Assembly (NCBI GenBank): GCA_037367355.1
Contig: CM074706.1
Coordinates: forward strand, 1,054,001-1,118,000
Source of the DNA: Neoscytalidium dimidiatum
Lineage: Eukaryota > Ascomycota > Dothideomycetes > Botryosphaeriales > Botryosphaeriaceae
Length of the DNA: 64,000 nt
Direction: 5' to 3'
In this document: positions 22,163-33,849 of the stretch, one piece after another
How the letters are laid out: every line of letters begins with the position of its first letter
Numbering within the stretch: the first letter of the stretch is position 1
Position numbers and translations under genes: made by a program
Notes under the pieces: generated by a model
Told to the model about the DNA's origin: nothing
Databases searched by the model: none
The model's input: the letters and a program-made list of their open reading frames with translations, nothing else

Positions 22163-24261
22163 ATGGCTCCCCAGCAGCCGCCGACGCCGCTGGATAGCAT
22201 AAACAAAGACATGTTTGCCGGCCCGCCCATGCCGATGCAATACACCAGTCCCGTGGCCGTCTACCAGCGTCAGAACCTTCCGCTCAACCTCGTCGCGTTG
22301 ATATTGTCATATGTGTGTTGGACGCCCTCCTCGTGCACATTCTGCCCGACAGCCTCGCACCAGCTCAGCTCCACTCCGCCGGCACGTCCGGCCAGCTCGC
22401 CGCCACGGTCCGGGGAAGCTCCGCCGAGCTTGTCTGCAGGGCGTCGCGCGGTTGCTGGAGATTGACGCGTGCCTGTCAGCTGTGCGCGCTGCCTCGTGGA
22501 CCTGCGCCGGACCGCAGCTAATCCAAAGCCCCCTCCCAGATCGATGACATCGCCGACCTCGCCCGCGTGACGCGCACCTCGCGCCTGCTCTATTACATGA
22601 CCCTACCCCGCCTCTACGAGAGAGTCATCCTAAGATCATACAGCGAGCTGCGGTATAAGGACAATGGCCGGCCGGAAGGTTACGGAAGCGGGAGTCCCTT
22701 CGCCATGGGTCTCAATGGCCTCGTCACCAAGAATATTGCCCAATACGTGCGCAGTTGGCGGCTGGTTGGCGATTGGAGGGAGAGCGACCTTGAGGACTTC
22801 TCGAAAGGTCGCGTGCCGGACAACTCGATGATGCTGAATATCGCCGTACGCGCCGCCATGGACAGGATGGACAAGCTCCAGGATTTTGCGTAGGTTCCGC
22901 AATCTCAATGTAGGAAAAGGCGGGCGCTGACCGGAAGCAGCTGGGAGCTGAACACCAAGCCCCTCCAAACGATATACCAGGGTCTGCAATCTAACGCGTC
23001 CCTGCAGTCCCTTACCCTCAAGTTTCCTAATACCCGCATTCCCAGACCTACTGTTGTGATACCCCCTCTGCCGAATCTTCGCGAATTCAAAGCTCTCGAC
23101 ATCGACCCTCTTTGCTATCCAGATGATATTTCCGTGTTGCTTGCACATTCAAAAAAGCTCGAAGCGTTACACATGCATTGGAGCCCGCGCATGCGGGATG
23201 CGGGCGAGGAGAGCACAAATCTCAGCGCATATTTCGGGCGGGCCCTGGCGAACAAGCAGCCGCTCAAGCTCAAGCGGTATTCCATGGTCAATCTGTACAC
23301 GCGCGCGACCAACATTGACTTGGACGAGCTAATCGACGTGGAAACGCTAGAGGAGATCAACTTCATCAACTGCAACACCCAGGACGCCATGACCGTCTTC
23401 ATAGACGACACATGGCGGCTGTTCGAGCCGCAAAAGGTTCCCAAACACCTGAAGATGATGCGCGGCGACGTGCTGGACGCCAAGCAGGCCACGGTCATGG
23501 CCCAGCTCGACGGCCTCGAGCGCCTCTACATCGTCAACGCCCGGCGGAAACCGGCGCGCACGACGCCCAACGGCTACTCCCCGGCGGCCAACAACAACGC
23601 CTTCGCGGGGGCGTTCAACGGGCTCAACGGGCTCAACGGGCTCAACGGGCCGCCGGAAGGCAGCACGTCGCAATCGCCCTTCGCGGCCTCGGCCGCGGGC
23701 ACCGGGCCCGACACGCCCATGTCGCGTGAGAGCGCGACGATCGCGGGCGACTACCTGGCGGCGATCACGCGGCACCTGGGCAAGTCGCTGCGGCACCTGC
23801 TGCTGTCGGACCAGTGGCTGCTGGGGGGCGAGGTGCTGATGCAGCTGGGGCGGGCGTGCCCGCACCTGGAGCAGCTGGGCGTGGCGCTGGAGGAGAAGAA
23901 CCCGGAGAACATGCGGCAGCTGCTGAAGCACCTGCCACGGCTGTGGGCGCTGAGGATCCTGATCCGGGCGACGACGCAGGAGCTGGAGCTGATGCAGAGC
24001 ATCTCGGGCAACCTGCACGAGCAGGTGATCGCGTTCGAGCTGCGACGGCGGGAGTGGGACGGCCTCAAGTTCCTGGGCATCGGCGACATGGTGTTTCAGT
24101 GCGGTGGCGTGAGGGAGGTGCCCGGCGCGTCGACGCCGAAGAGCCCGGTCGATCCGACCATGGGCGAGGAGCTGGGCGTGCGGCGGATCGTGAAGAAGGT
24201 CGAGAGGGAGGCGGTGAAGGATGTGGAGATTTGGAAGATGGACAGTTTGGATGTGATATAA
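22163..24261 (+). CDS. F-box-like protein with LRR-like C-terminal region
   Basis: Exons 22163-22312, 22540-22889 and 22941-24261; donors GTGTGT and GTAGGT, acceptors CCAG and GCAG; 606 residues. An F-box-like segment spans ~residues 36-78 across the first junction (LPLNLVALILSY|IDDIADLARVTRTSRLLYYM...LPRLYERV). Behind it are leucine-rich stretches of the kind in F-box/LRR receptors (LQSLTLKFPN, LPNLREFKALDI, LEALHMHW, LEEINFINC, LERLYIVN, LRHLLLSDQWLL, CPHLEQLGVAL). A disordered loop contains three copies of the nonamer encoding NGL (23619-23649) and STSQSPFAASAAG. The C-terminus is basic and charged (RRIVKKVEREAVKDVEIWKMD). Probably an SCF adaptor of unknown substrate. The first intron, 227 bp, is long for this window and GC-rich. 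Confidence 0.78.
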
Positions 24262-24405
24262 TGATGGGATGTTGTTGATGACGTACGGGGAGGGGTTTGG
24301 GGGGGATTGGTTCGCTGGGGTGGTGGCATGGGGGGTTGCGGTCTTGTTCTGACCAGGGCTGTTGCGGGTTAAACGTTTTCTCTTTTGTACGATACCGAGT
24401 GGAGC

Positions 24406-24407
<2 letters not shown>

Positions 24408-24449
<42 letters not shown>

Positions 24450-24490
24450 AGGGAGAGAGGGAGGGAGGGAGAGAAAGAGGGAGAGAGTCT
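24408..24490 (+). repeat. GA/GGGA microsatellite
   Basis: A (GA)n tract of about 36 bp passes into GGGA/GAGA repeats, starting ~150 bp after the stop of the F-box-like gene, probably in its 3' UTR or just beyond. Confidence 0.9.
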
Positions 24491-24832
24491 GTTGTACGAC
24501 GACCGTGATGATCGACTGGGTCGCGATGGGTTTTTTTTGTTTTCTTTTTTGGTCGAGGTTTTTGCCGGTGGGGCTTGCGCATACATACCCTTTGCTGGTG
24601 TACGGGGGCGTTTGCCGTTGGGATCGCTTGGCTGGCCTGCTCTCTCCCCAAAAAAGTTGGCTACTGTGATACCTGAGTGGCTCTTCTCTCATATTGCATC
24701 ATTTTCTCTGCATGGGGGAGGGAAGCTATCTGGCTGTTTTGTAAATATTTATATTGCTGCTTTGCTCTGGTCGACCTACAGGCCGCTACCACTTACGGGC
24801 GTACGGCAGAGTTGGCTGGGCGTAATCGAGGC

Positions 24833-24858
24833 TCTACTCTCTCTCTCTCTCTTTTTTC
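24833..24858 (+). repeat. CT-rich microsatellite
   Basis: A (CT)n run followed by six T. Simple repeat, roughly the complement of the GA tract 400 bp upstream. Confidence 0.8.
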
Positions 24859-27054
24859 ATACCAAAAGTGTTTTAGCGTCATTTTTATTTGGTAGGGTTC
24901 TTATTAGAAGTCAGTGTGGCGTTGGGAGCCGTCAAGTTTGGTAGGGTATTCCCGATTGTCACCCTACGCTCCCGCGCACACCTACACCATGAGTATCGCG
25001 CAGCAATCCTTTTCACCGAGGCCTTTGGTAAAGCTTTTACTCTTGTTTACGCAGATCATGCGCGGTATTGGTGTGTCTATCTTCTAATCAGAGTTGTGCA
25101 TGCGGATCAGTGCCGTCCGATCTACTTTTGGGGGTGGGGTCTTTCGTACTCGTATACTCTTGATTGGCGGCTTCGTATAGAGCCTGCTTGGCTTCTTTTG
25201 TTTGCCGCGAACCGGGGAGTGGAATGACGCGCATGGGGCAGGGAGGGTGGGTGTGCCGCGGGAGATGTGCGCGAAGGCTTGGGCTCTGCGGGTTAGCCCG
25301 GCCGATCATGCAAGCAAGGCGCGATGGACCGATCTCTCTTATCTTGATCTGTGTCGTTTAATGAGTATCCTGGCTCTTGGGACGCGGAGAGCGGGGGGCT
25401 GGATTACAATGGGAGTTGTGAGTTCTTCTGGCGGGTGGCGACGCTGTTTCTGTTCTAGATTGAGGCGTTTGGGCGAACTTTGGTGTGGAGGTTGGAGGTC
25501 CTAACGGGGACCGCGAAGGGCGAGGGAAGTGATGAAGGATGAGTCGGGTGGTAGCCTTTCCCCCAAATGTGCGGGTTGGTTTGCCTGTCTTGGTTGGCTT
25601 CGGAGGTTTGCATGGCGTTCGAGTTGGTGCGGAAACTTTCACCGTTTTGGACCGTCTCGAGGAAGCGAAGACGATGTCATGGAGACGTAGAGTGAGGCTT
25701 TGAGGTGGATCAAATAGAGGTTTCGGAAGTCTTGTGAACTATGGGCGCACCTGACTGTCATTGGTCGGCTGCCATAGATTTGGCTTTCACCCAGGCAGTC
25801 AGGGTTCAGCTTAAATAACGCCAAAGCAGTAAGACACTCTACTGGTTCAGGTGAAGTAACTGAGCCGCCTAATAAATATAAAATTGAGTAAGGGTACTTT
25901 GCCTTCTATCTTCTATGAGATATGAAACTGATACCATGTTGCGTACAAGACTTGTTCAGATAAGAGGTCTTTACGAAGCTCTTCATGAAAGTGACTGAAG
26001 AACTTTTGATGGTGCAATGCTTTGCTTTTGCGCAGAGGTAGCGATCTAAGGTCTGTCACTTCAGACCTGCTGAGTTCACGAAGAAAATGCCGCGCAGCAG
26101 CCCTTCAACCGGGAATAAGGTATGGTGCATGCCGAATTTGTGCAGTTTGGATTGATGGCGATTTTCAAGTTCAAGAAGCGTCCTATCCATCGACATCTTT
26201 CGTTAAAGGCAGCTTCAGTTCATCAAACCCCTCTTGCTATAGTAAAGGTCTGTAAGGCGTTAGGGGCGAAGGAGGAAATGGATCCGCAGTGTGCGCCGTG
26301 AAGACTGGTTTGACAATGGTCACGCTAGTGATCCCGTTCAAGGAGCAGCGCAAATCAGTCAATGTTAAGACCAGCTGTTCGCTGTCACTCAGTCCACCCA
26401 GTCCACCCAGAAGACAGCCAGAAAGCATTACACGTCAGTCTGTGCTCAAAACATTAAGTCATGGAGACAAACGGGCCGGCGACGGATGCTACTGGCTTCT
26501 GGACGCCCATCCGCCCAAGTCAGATGCAATGCCTAGTTTAATTTACGTGGCCGGCTTTAATGGTTTGTCCATCCATCAAATGCCCAATTTAATGCAGCTG
26601 CCGGACTCCGAATGACAGTTTACAATTCATTCTTAAATATGCTTATTTATGAAGGGATCTATTGGACTGAAAAAGTACGACGCCGCACTGTTTTGCAGTG
26701 CTGGCTAGTGGCCTTATATAGTCCTACAGGATCTTAGTCGGCAAGTGGTAGACGCGATGATGAGGTTCTGTCAGTATCCAATTCTGCAGCTTTCAGTAGT
26801 GTAAAATGACAAATACTGTGGCTTATAGCGCAACGGACAGCCTTAATCCATCAGTCTAGGGCAAAAGGATTGCGGAAGTAATCTAATCGTCCATTTTAGG
26901 TCATACGGTGGGATATGGCTGTCTCGACTAAAATGTTCGATAATATTAGTAAGACTTACATTAAGAAAACCTCTTCAGCATATATAATAAGTCAGCAAAA
27001 GAGATTTAAAGGATAATTTCCGCTGATTCTCGCCGGTAATACCGTGTATTTAGA

Positions 27055-28373
27055 TCTTAATATATTAAATACTAGTATTATAGTTATTATTTTATTACTA
27101 TAGTATATTTCTTTTATACTTAATTCTACTACTAATTTTACTTACTTATTAGCGTATACTAAATATATATAATTACTCTTATTTAATATTTTTTACTAGT
27201 ATACTAATTTATTTATTCTACTTATTATTACTACTTAATATAGTACTCTATTAACTATCTAGTTTAATAGTTATAAGCCTAGCCCGCGTATTAATACCTT
27301 TTAAGTAATATATATATATATATATAAGTTAACCTATAGTATCTAGGTAATAATATATATAGTAGTATTAGTATATTCTATTACTACTACTATCTAGTAT
27401 TTAAGTACTTAATTAAAAGTTATACGTCTTCTTTAAATCTAAAAGTACGAAGCTCTTTAGTTATTTTATTAAGGAACGCTTTCTTTATATACGGACTACG
27501 CTATATAAGGCGAGTTAAATACTAGTATATACGCTATAATAGCCTTACGTATACTAGTTATACTATCTAGCCCTAATAAGTAGAAAGACTAGATTAATAC
27601 TATTAGAATTAAGGTAAAATCTAATAAAATATTCGAATATATTAACTCTAGTAAGTCTAATAAGCTAACGTAACTAGAGGAACCTATATTAATTTTAAAT
27701 TTAGCTATATAAAGCTTCTTATTATTAAATCTTAACTTATAATCGAATAATAAACTTAAAGTAGAATATAAATAAAATCTCTTATACTATTTAAAGGCTA
27801 AAGACCGTATTTTATAGCTATTTAAGGTTATTACTAACTTAATTAGACGTTAATACTAACTAGTTCTTAGAAGAATTAAAGATTATTATCTATAAACGCT
27901 ACTTTGTATTCTTTAGAAATAAGTAGTACTATTAGAAGATAGTATTATTAAATAGCTATATATAGAATATACGAAGCTTTAGATACTATCTACTTATTAA
28001 AACGTCCTCTTATAGATAGATAAATAGAAAGAATAGATATTTTATATAGAAGTAAATAATCTTACTTTTATAACTACTAAGTATACTAGTATAATCTTTC
28101 TAGTAATACTTTAGAAGTACGACGAAATCTACGCTTTAAACTAATAAATACTATTTAAGAATAACTTCTTATTAGACTATAGTATTATTATAATATATAA
28201 ATAATATAGAACCGAGATAGAGTTAAAAGAGAATCTATATAAGTAATCTAAATAGGCCTTCTTAGTAGAATTTAGAGGCTATTCTTCTAGATAGAGGAAG
28301 CTAAAATACCTCTATAATAAGTACTATTAGTACTCTATATACTATTATATTAATCTATCTATTTATTCTACGA
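27055..28373. other. RIP-degraded AT-rich remnant, possibly a retroelement
   Basis: Almost free of CA and TG and rich in TA, unlike the DNA left of 27,050. Read on + with RIP-type stops ignored, the frame over ~27,700-28,350 gives long helical stretches ending in a Tyr-rich cluster (KYLYNKYYQYS). This could be a mutated Cys/His zinc knuckle, since RIP turns TGY into TAY, and would suit a retroelement gag, but the family cannot be named. Element A1 is inserted at its right end. Confidence 0.4.
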
Positions 28374-29098
28374 TATTACGAACTCTAGAATATACGGGCT
28401 TTATAGCTATAAGAAACGCGAGCCTATATAAGAAAATAAGCCGTAGGGCCTTAAGAATCCTACGCCTAATAGAGCCGCGCTCCTTAGTCCCGTACGGGAA
28501 GACTAGGAATATAGAACGACGGCGCGTAAGGAAATACTAGTAAGTAATAACCACCGCCCGTATAAGAAGAACGCCCTAGGCGTAACGACTAGAAAGAAGG
28601 TACGGCCTAACGGAAAGCCCGTAGGGAATAAAGAACTGTATAGGTAGAAAGTAGAAAGGCGATAAGAATAGATACTATAGAATAAGAGTATAGTAGTAGT
28701 ATCGTCCGCTAGTACTATTAGAAGTTAGAAACTAAAAAATAAGTCTAAGCGCCTACGTTATATAATACGATCTACTTAGATTAATCTAATCTAAGTTCCT
28801 TAATCTAATACTATTAATCTAATAGCGTTAATCTAGTAGTATTAATCTAGATTACTATAAGCTCTTCTATAATATATAGACACGCTTATAAGATAGTACT
28901 TTTAACCCTCGTAGTTAACTTAAAGTTCTAATTTAATACTATATTAACTTAGAGGTAATAAGACCTATCGAACTTCTATATTACGTAACTTCTTATTCTA
29001 TTATTACTTTCCTTTCCTCGTCTTTAAGGTAAACCCTTCGATAAATCTAAACCTACTAGGTAACTTTAAAGCCTAGTAGTAGAGGCCTCGTCGTTATA
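28374..29098 (+). repeat. A1 5' LTR
   Basis: Begins TATTACGAAC and ends GTCGTTATA, RIP-altered forms of TGTTACGA... and ...CGTTACA. Its 725 bp are longer than A2's LTRs (641 and 635 bp) because of an extra GC-rich segment after the first 60 bp. That segment is also in the 3' LTR at 63804. Confidence 0.87.
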
Positions 29099-32000
29099 CT
29101 TTAACTACTATCCTTATAGGAAAAGAAAGTAACTTAATCTAAAAATAGAAAGTATTTTCTTACTTTAAGAAGTACTAATAGTATTAGCTATTATAGCGGA
29201 CGTACTAAGTAACGAGTATACGTAGAAGGTATAGAATATTCTCGGCTCGTAATAACCGCCGTAATAAGATACGATAGTAGGAAATTAATACTCTAATATA
29301 CTAACTAACGAGAAGCTACTTAATATAATCTTAGAACTTCGAAACGAAAATATAATTCTACGTATCTAGCTTATTTAGATACTAGCTCTACTACTAGCTA
29401 CTAAGGTTAAGGTTCTAAAGCTAAACTTATACTACGGAGATTAAAAGAAAACTTAAGCCTTTATTACGTAGCTAAATAACTATATATACTTTATATATAG
29501 TAATTTCGCCGGCTCTACTAAATAAGTCTTATACGCTAGTATCTACCTTAGAGAATTAGCGAAATAATAGTTCCGACCTTTTAAGCGAGAGTACTAGAAG
29601 AAACCTATATACCTATAGTTTAAAGTAATCTCGATAATCTTTAGCAACTACTAAAACTTTATAAAGTAGCTTAAGATAGTCTTTAGCGGCGTTAATAAAA
29701 ACTATCTAGTTACTAGAACCCTTATAAGTTTAAAATAGAAAGAAATAATATAGAACTATATAGCTAAATTCTAAGACGTAGTATATCTCGTAGATAGATA
29801 CTCTAATCTTACGCTACGTACCTTCTACTACTAAGGGCTAAGAAATAAGATTAAGAAAGCTATAATATACTATAAGAAACTAGAAACTCTTAACGATATA
29901 ATTAAGCTAGCTCTACTTATAGATAAGTACCGTATAGAGAGATAGTTTAATAAAAAAGAGTATAACGCTAATACCTTAAGGTAAGCTAGGCCTCGCTATA
30001 TCTAGAAAGGAGGCAACGCTATAGAAATAGATAATATAGTTCGATGGGATAAAAGTAAGAATAAGAAGAACGATAATAATAAAAGTAAGAAAAGAGAATA
30101 GAGTAAGAAAGAAAAAGAGCTCTATAAAAAGAGACTATATATCTAATATAGAGATAAATAGAGCGTAGAGTATAAATACTTAAAAAGAGAGTTATAAAAA
30201 GTAGCGGTAGCTATCTAGAAATAGAAGGCGCTATAAGAAATCGCTACTATAAAGATAGTAGACTATATAGCTCTAAGCTAGATAGCGTACTACGACGATA
30301 ATTATACTATCTACTAGAGCGATAAGAACGCTACGAAGTAGTATTCTAGTAAGCTACGACGACTTAATATAATACTCTAAAAATTAGAAGAGGCTACGAA
30401 GAAAGATATCGAAAGGTACTTTCTAGCTAATAAAGAACTCGTAAATAGCGAAACTAGAGAACTATACGATAGTATATCGGAGTCTAGTAAGATAGAAACT
30501 ATTAAGTAATAGTAGAACTAGGCTATACTTAACTAAATCGTAGAATATCTAAATTAGTATAGAGATATAAGGAATATCGAATCTAGTTATATTCTTACGA
30601 TCTACTAGACCCCTAAATCGAGAATAGACCTACCGCCGTAATAGTACTAGATAAAGAATAAAAAACTTAGCTTACGATTCTTTAAGAACGACGTATAGTA
30701 CTCCTAGAAGAAATTACCCTTAAAAATAGTCGACGAGATAGTATTCTAGCTCGAAGAAGAAGCCTAGAGAATATAGTAATAATAGGACTACGCGTATCTA
30801 CGTAATATAGCTTATATTCTCTACCGTTATAGTATAGCTACGCGGAGCTACGGCACTCTATAGTAGGTATCTAATAAAAAATACGGTAAACTAACCTTCT
30901 AGTACTAGGTGCGTAATAAATAAATCTACTAAAAGCGTAAAATTAAGCGGGGATAATAGATTTAGTAGAAGAAAATTCTAATTCTAGTTATAGAATAAGA
31001 TAAGTATACCCGCTATAAGATATTAAAAAACTAAACGGCTTTCCTAGTTAGAAACTCTAAGAGAGGCTAGTATAAAGGTTTCTTAATTAGGTTATATACT
31101 TAATATTAAATAGAATATCTTATAAATAAAAAGAACTTAAAACGCTACTAGAAGTACTAGTTATAATTAAAGGAATTACTACGTTAGTAATAATTAATAG
31201 TAGAGCGTAAGAAAATTTTATAGATCTTAAATTCCTTAGAAAGAACGACTTACTATTCTAACCTAAGAAACGGCTTTATAAACTTAGTACGTTCGACGGG
31301 TTATTAATAAAATACGGTAAGGGCTAGATAAGAATCGAGACTAGTTAGATACGAATAATTCTTAGAGATTATAAAAAACGAATTAATCTAAACGTAATAA
31401 TAAGTCTAAACTACGATATCGTCTTTAAGATACCTTAGTTAAAAACCTATAACCTATATATTAGCTAGAGTATAGAAATTATAACGTTTCTAAAAGATAA
31501 CTATAAGCGATACCTCGCGAATCTTAAGATAAAGAAGCTAGAGCTAGAGAGCTAGAGCTAAGAGTTAGAGCTAGAGAGCTAGAGCTAAAAGCTAGAGCTA
31601 GAGAGCTAGAGCTAGAAGCTAGAGCTAGAGAGCTAGAGTTAAGAGCTAGAGCTAGAGAGCTAGAGCTAAGAGCTAGAGCTAGAGAGCTAGAGTTAGAAGC
31701 TAGAGCTAGAGAGCTAGAATTAAGAGCTAGAGCTAGAAAGCTAGAGTTAAAAGAGCTACGAGCTAGAGCTATCTAGAGAGTATCTAGTAGAGGCTAAGAG
31801 AATATTCTTTAATACCCTACTACGTATAAAAAAACGAGGAGAATAAGCTTATATCGTCTATATTAAGCCTAGCTTAAAATAAGAACGCCGAATTATAGTA
31901 TAAATTAGGGAGCGAACTCTAGAGGATAATAACCCCCGACTATTTAGAGAAGACTACCTATAATAGATTTATAAGAGATATAGCCTATAAGGTAGAACCC

Positions 32001-32696
32001 TTAACTAGATACGCGTAATAGAAAATACTACGGGACTAGAGAAAGTACCCCCGGAATTCTAGAAATACGCCAAATTATTTTAAGAAAGAGGTAAAGAATT
32101 ATTATCTAAGTATAAGCTATAGAACTATAAAATATCCTTATTACTAGAAACGCGGCCCGCGTTTAAGCCTATCTATTCTCTTTCTAAAAATAAGGCCGAA
32201 GTACTAAGGGAGTATCTTAAAACGAATCTAGAAAGAGAATATATCTAACCCTCTACGTCGCTAGCCGGATATTCTATCTTATTCGTATCTAAGAAAAATA
32301 GTAAGCTTCGCCTCTATATTAATTATAGATAACTAAATAATATTATAATAAAAAACTAATATCCGTTACTATATATCGATAAATTATAGAATAGATTAAG
32401 AAAAGCTAACTACTTTACTAAGCTAGACCTTAGAGAAGATTATTACCTCGTTCGAATAAAAGAAGGCGAAGAATAGAAAATAGCTTTCTAAATAAGATTT
32501 AGATATTACGAGTATATAGTAATACCGTTTAAGCTTACTAATATATCGGCTACGTTCTAGAGTCTAGTTAACGATATACTATAATCGTATTTAGACGTAT
32601 TTATACTAGCCTATCTAGACGATATTCTAATATACTTAGAAATACTCGAAGAATATACTAAGTACGTATATAAAGTCCTATAGATACTAGAGGAAC
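29099..32696 (+). pseudogene. A1 gag-pol, first part (gag, protease, start of RT), RIP-degraded
   Basis: Starts beside the LTR with a CTTTAACTAC primer-binding motif. Gag-like coding with a Retrotrans_gag pattern lies around 29,400-29,950, then Lys-rich sequence. A protease around 31,150-31,500 carries a degraded active-site segment, followed by the 27-bp repeat. Reverse transcriptase starts at ~32,230 and reaches the YLDDI catalytic motif near 32,620. The reading frame is mostly continuous; it is broken by TAA/TAG at Gln codons, the expected result of CpA to TpA. It stops at 32,696, where B is inserted, and continues at 46,603. Confidence 0.82.
31536..31751 (+). repeat. 27-bp tandem repeat in A1 pol, about 8 copies
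   Basis: Units of 27 bp made of GAGCTA-type hexamers and an AGAGAG link, between the protease and RT coding parts. Each unit is nine codons, so copy changes keep the frame. The same place in A2 has about four units. Confidence 0.88.
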
Positions 32697-33081
32697 TATT
32701 ACGCTAAGACTCTTTCTAAGAAAGTTAAGACGCGTCGTTAGATAGCTTAGACTTTCTAGGGGCCGATATAGTAGTAGATAGAGGAGGTTTATATAATAGT
32801 AGGGTAGAAATTAATTAATAAGTTAACTATAAGGGTCCTAACTATAATAAATAAGTATAGCTTATATATATAGAGTAATTAGTACAATTAGTAGTAATCT
32901 ATAATATTAACCTACTAATTAGTACTAATTAATAGTCTAAGCTTTACTAAGCGAGTATATAGTAGTCTAGTATATTAGTATTAGTAGGTATTCTATCGAG
33001 TTAGGCCCTAAGTTAGTTACGTAGACGGTAAGTAGTTATAAGATTTCGTTATCCGCCTTTCTAAGCGACTATACCGTAATA
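32697..33081 (-). repeat. B 3' LTR
   Basis: 385 bp, exactly the length of C's LTRs. Read on minus it starts TATTACGGTATAGTCG, i.e. C's LTR start after CpA/TpG to TpA changes, and continues AAAGGCGGATAACGAAA. Confidence 0.9.
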
Positions 33082-33101
33082 CTATCCTCCCTCTAGATAA
33101 T

Positions 33102-33114
33102 CTTCGGCCCGAAG
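33102..33114. other. Palindrome beside B polypurine tract
   Basis: CTTCGGCCCGAAG, the reverse complement of CTTCGGGCCGAAG found at the same place in A1, A2 and C. The polypurine tract (minus strand AGAGGGAGGATAG) lies between it and the LTR. Confidence 0.8.
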
Positions 33115-33175
33115 GTTAAGTATAAAGATAGTTAAGCTCCCTTCTTAATTCTCTTAAGATTATTTCTCTATCGTT

Positions 33176-33560
33176 ATATCTAGTTCCGCTCGTTAATACG
33201 TACTTCTTGCCTATATTCTTCGTAACGGTATTAACGCTTCTAGACGTTATTTCTTTTATATAGAGAGACCTTATCTTCGTTATCTTATATCGCCGAATTC
33301 TAAGAGGTATTATAAGTATACTAAGCGAGGCTACCTTTATTCCTTTTCTTCTAATATAGCTTCCCCTATTAAGTTTCGTCGTATAGATTAATAATAGAAT
33401 TAGATACGGGCTTAGATTAAGTAGACCTAGCGCGAGATCGAAAGAAATAAGGCCGAGATTTAGCGGTTATAAGAGGAGGCTTAACGTTTAGTTCGTCGTA
33501 CCGCTACTTCTTAGTCTAAGGTAATCCGCCTATTACGGATACTTTTCTTCTTAGATTTCT
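33176..33560 (+). pseudogene. B antisense frame (Cys-rich plus coiled coil), RIP-degraded
   Basis: Runs opposite to B's gag-pol from 95 bp inside the 3' LTR. The start codon is ATA where C has ATG. Over ~125 codons it aligns to C's antisense protein with no indel: stops stand where C has Gln or Arg, and all six Cys of C are Tyr here (TGY to TAY). The frame seems to run on to ~33,830, beyond the part shown, ending in Ser/Gly-rich sequence. Confidence 0.75.
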
Positions 33561-33849
33561 AGAGTTAGAAGTTATTTAAGTAGGAGTTAGCGGCTATTAA
33601 GACTAAGAAGACGTAGAAGGCGCGGGCGGCTTAAGAGTTCTTATTATCTAGTTTAGACGGTAGTAACGTAGCGAGTTCCGACGGGCTAGTTCTTTAAGAG
33701 GTACTAGTAGACTAGTTTTAGATATTCTTAACGCCTTCTCCGGGGTTTACGTCGTAGAAGAATACTCTAGGTTTAGGCGGTTAGAGTTTCGTTAGTAGTA
33801 TTTATAGATAAGTTCTTTATAGTTAAGGTAAGAGATTAGTTCCTATAAG

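Larger units (their letters stand above)
24262..27054. other. Gene-free flank between the last gene and the repeat block
   Basis: About 2.8 kb with no supported gene. It holds GA/GGGA and CT microsatellites near its left end and becomes gradually more AT-rich to the right. CA and TG dinucleotides are still common up to about 27,050. Plus frames at 26022-26255 and 26289-26615 have no recognisable domain. Confidence 0.5.

Noticed and set aside
23347..24651. 434-codon minus frame over the F-box-like gene
   Set aside because: Shadow of the real gene and of the GA microsatellite; runs of Gln/Arg/Leu and Ser/Leu with no domain.
26817..26890. tRNA-like stretch with an A-box match (TAGCGCAACGG)
   Set aside because: No B box (GGTTCGANTCC) and no acceptor-stem pairing found by eye.
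31536..31751. CRISPR-like regular repeat
   Set aside because: Units are contiguous with no unique spacers, lie in retroelement coding sequence, and the organism is a eukaryote.
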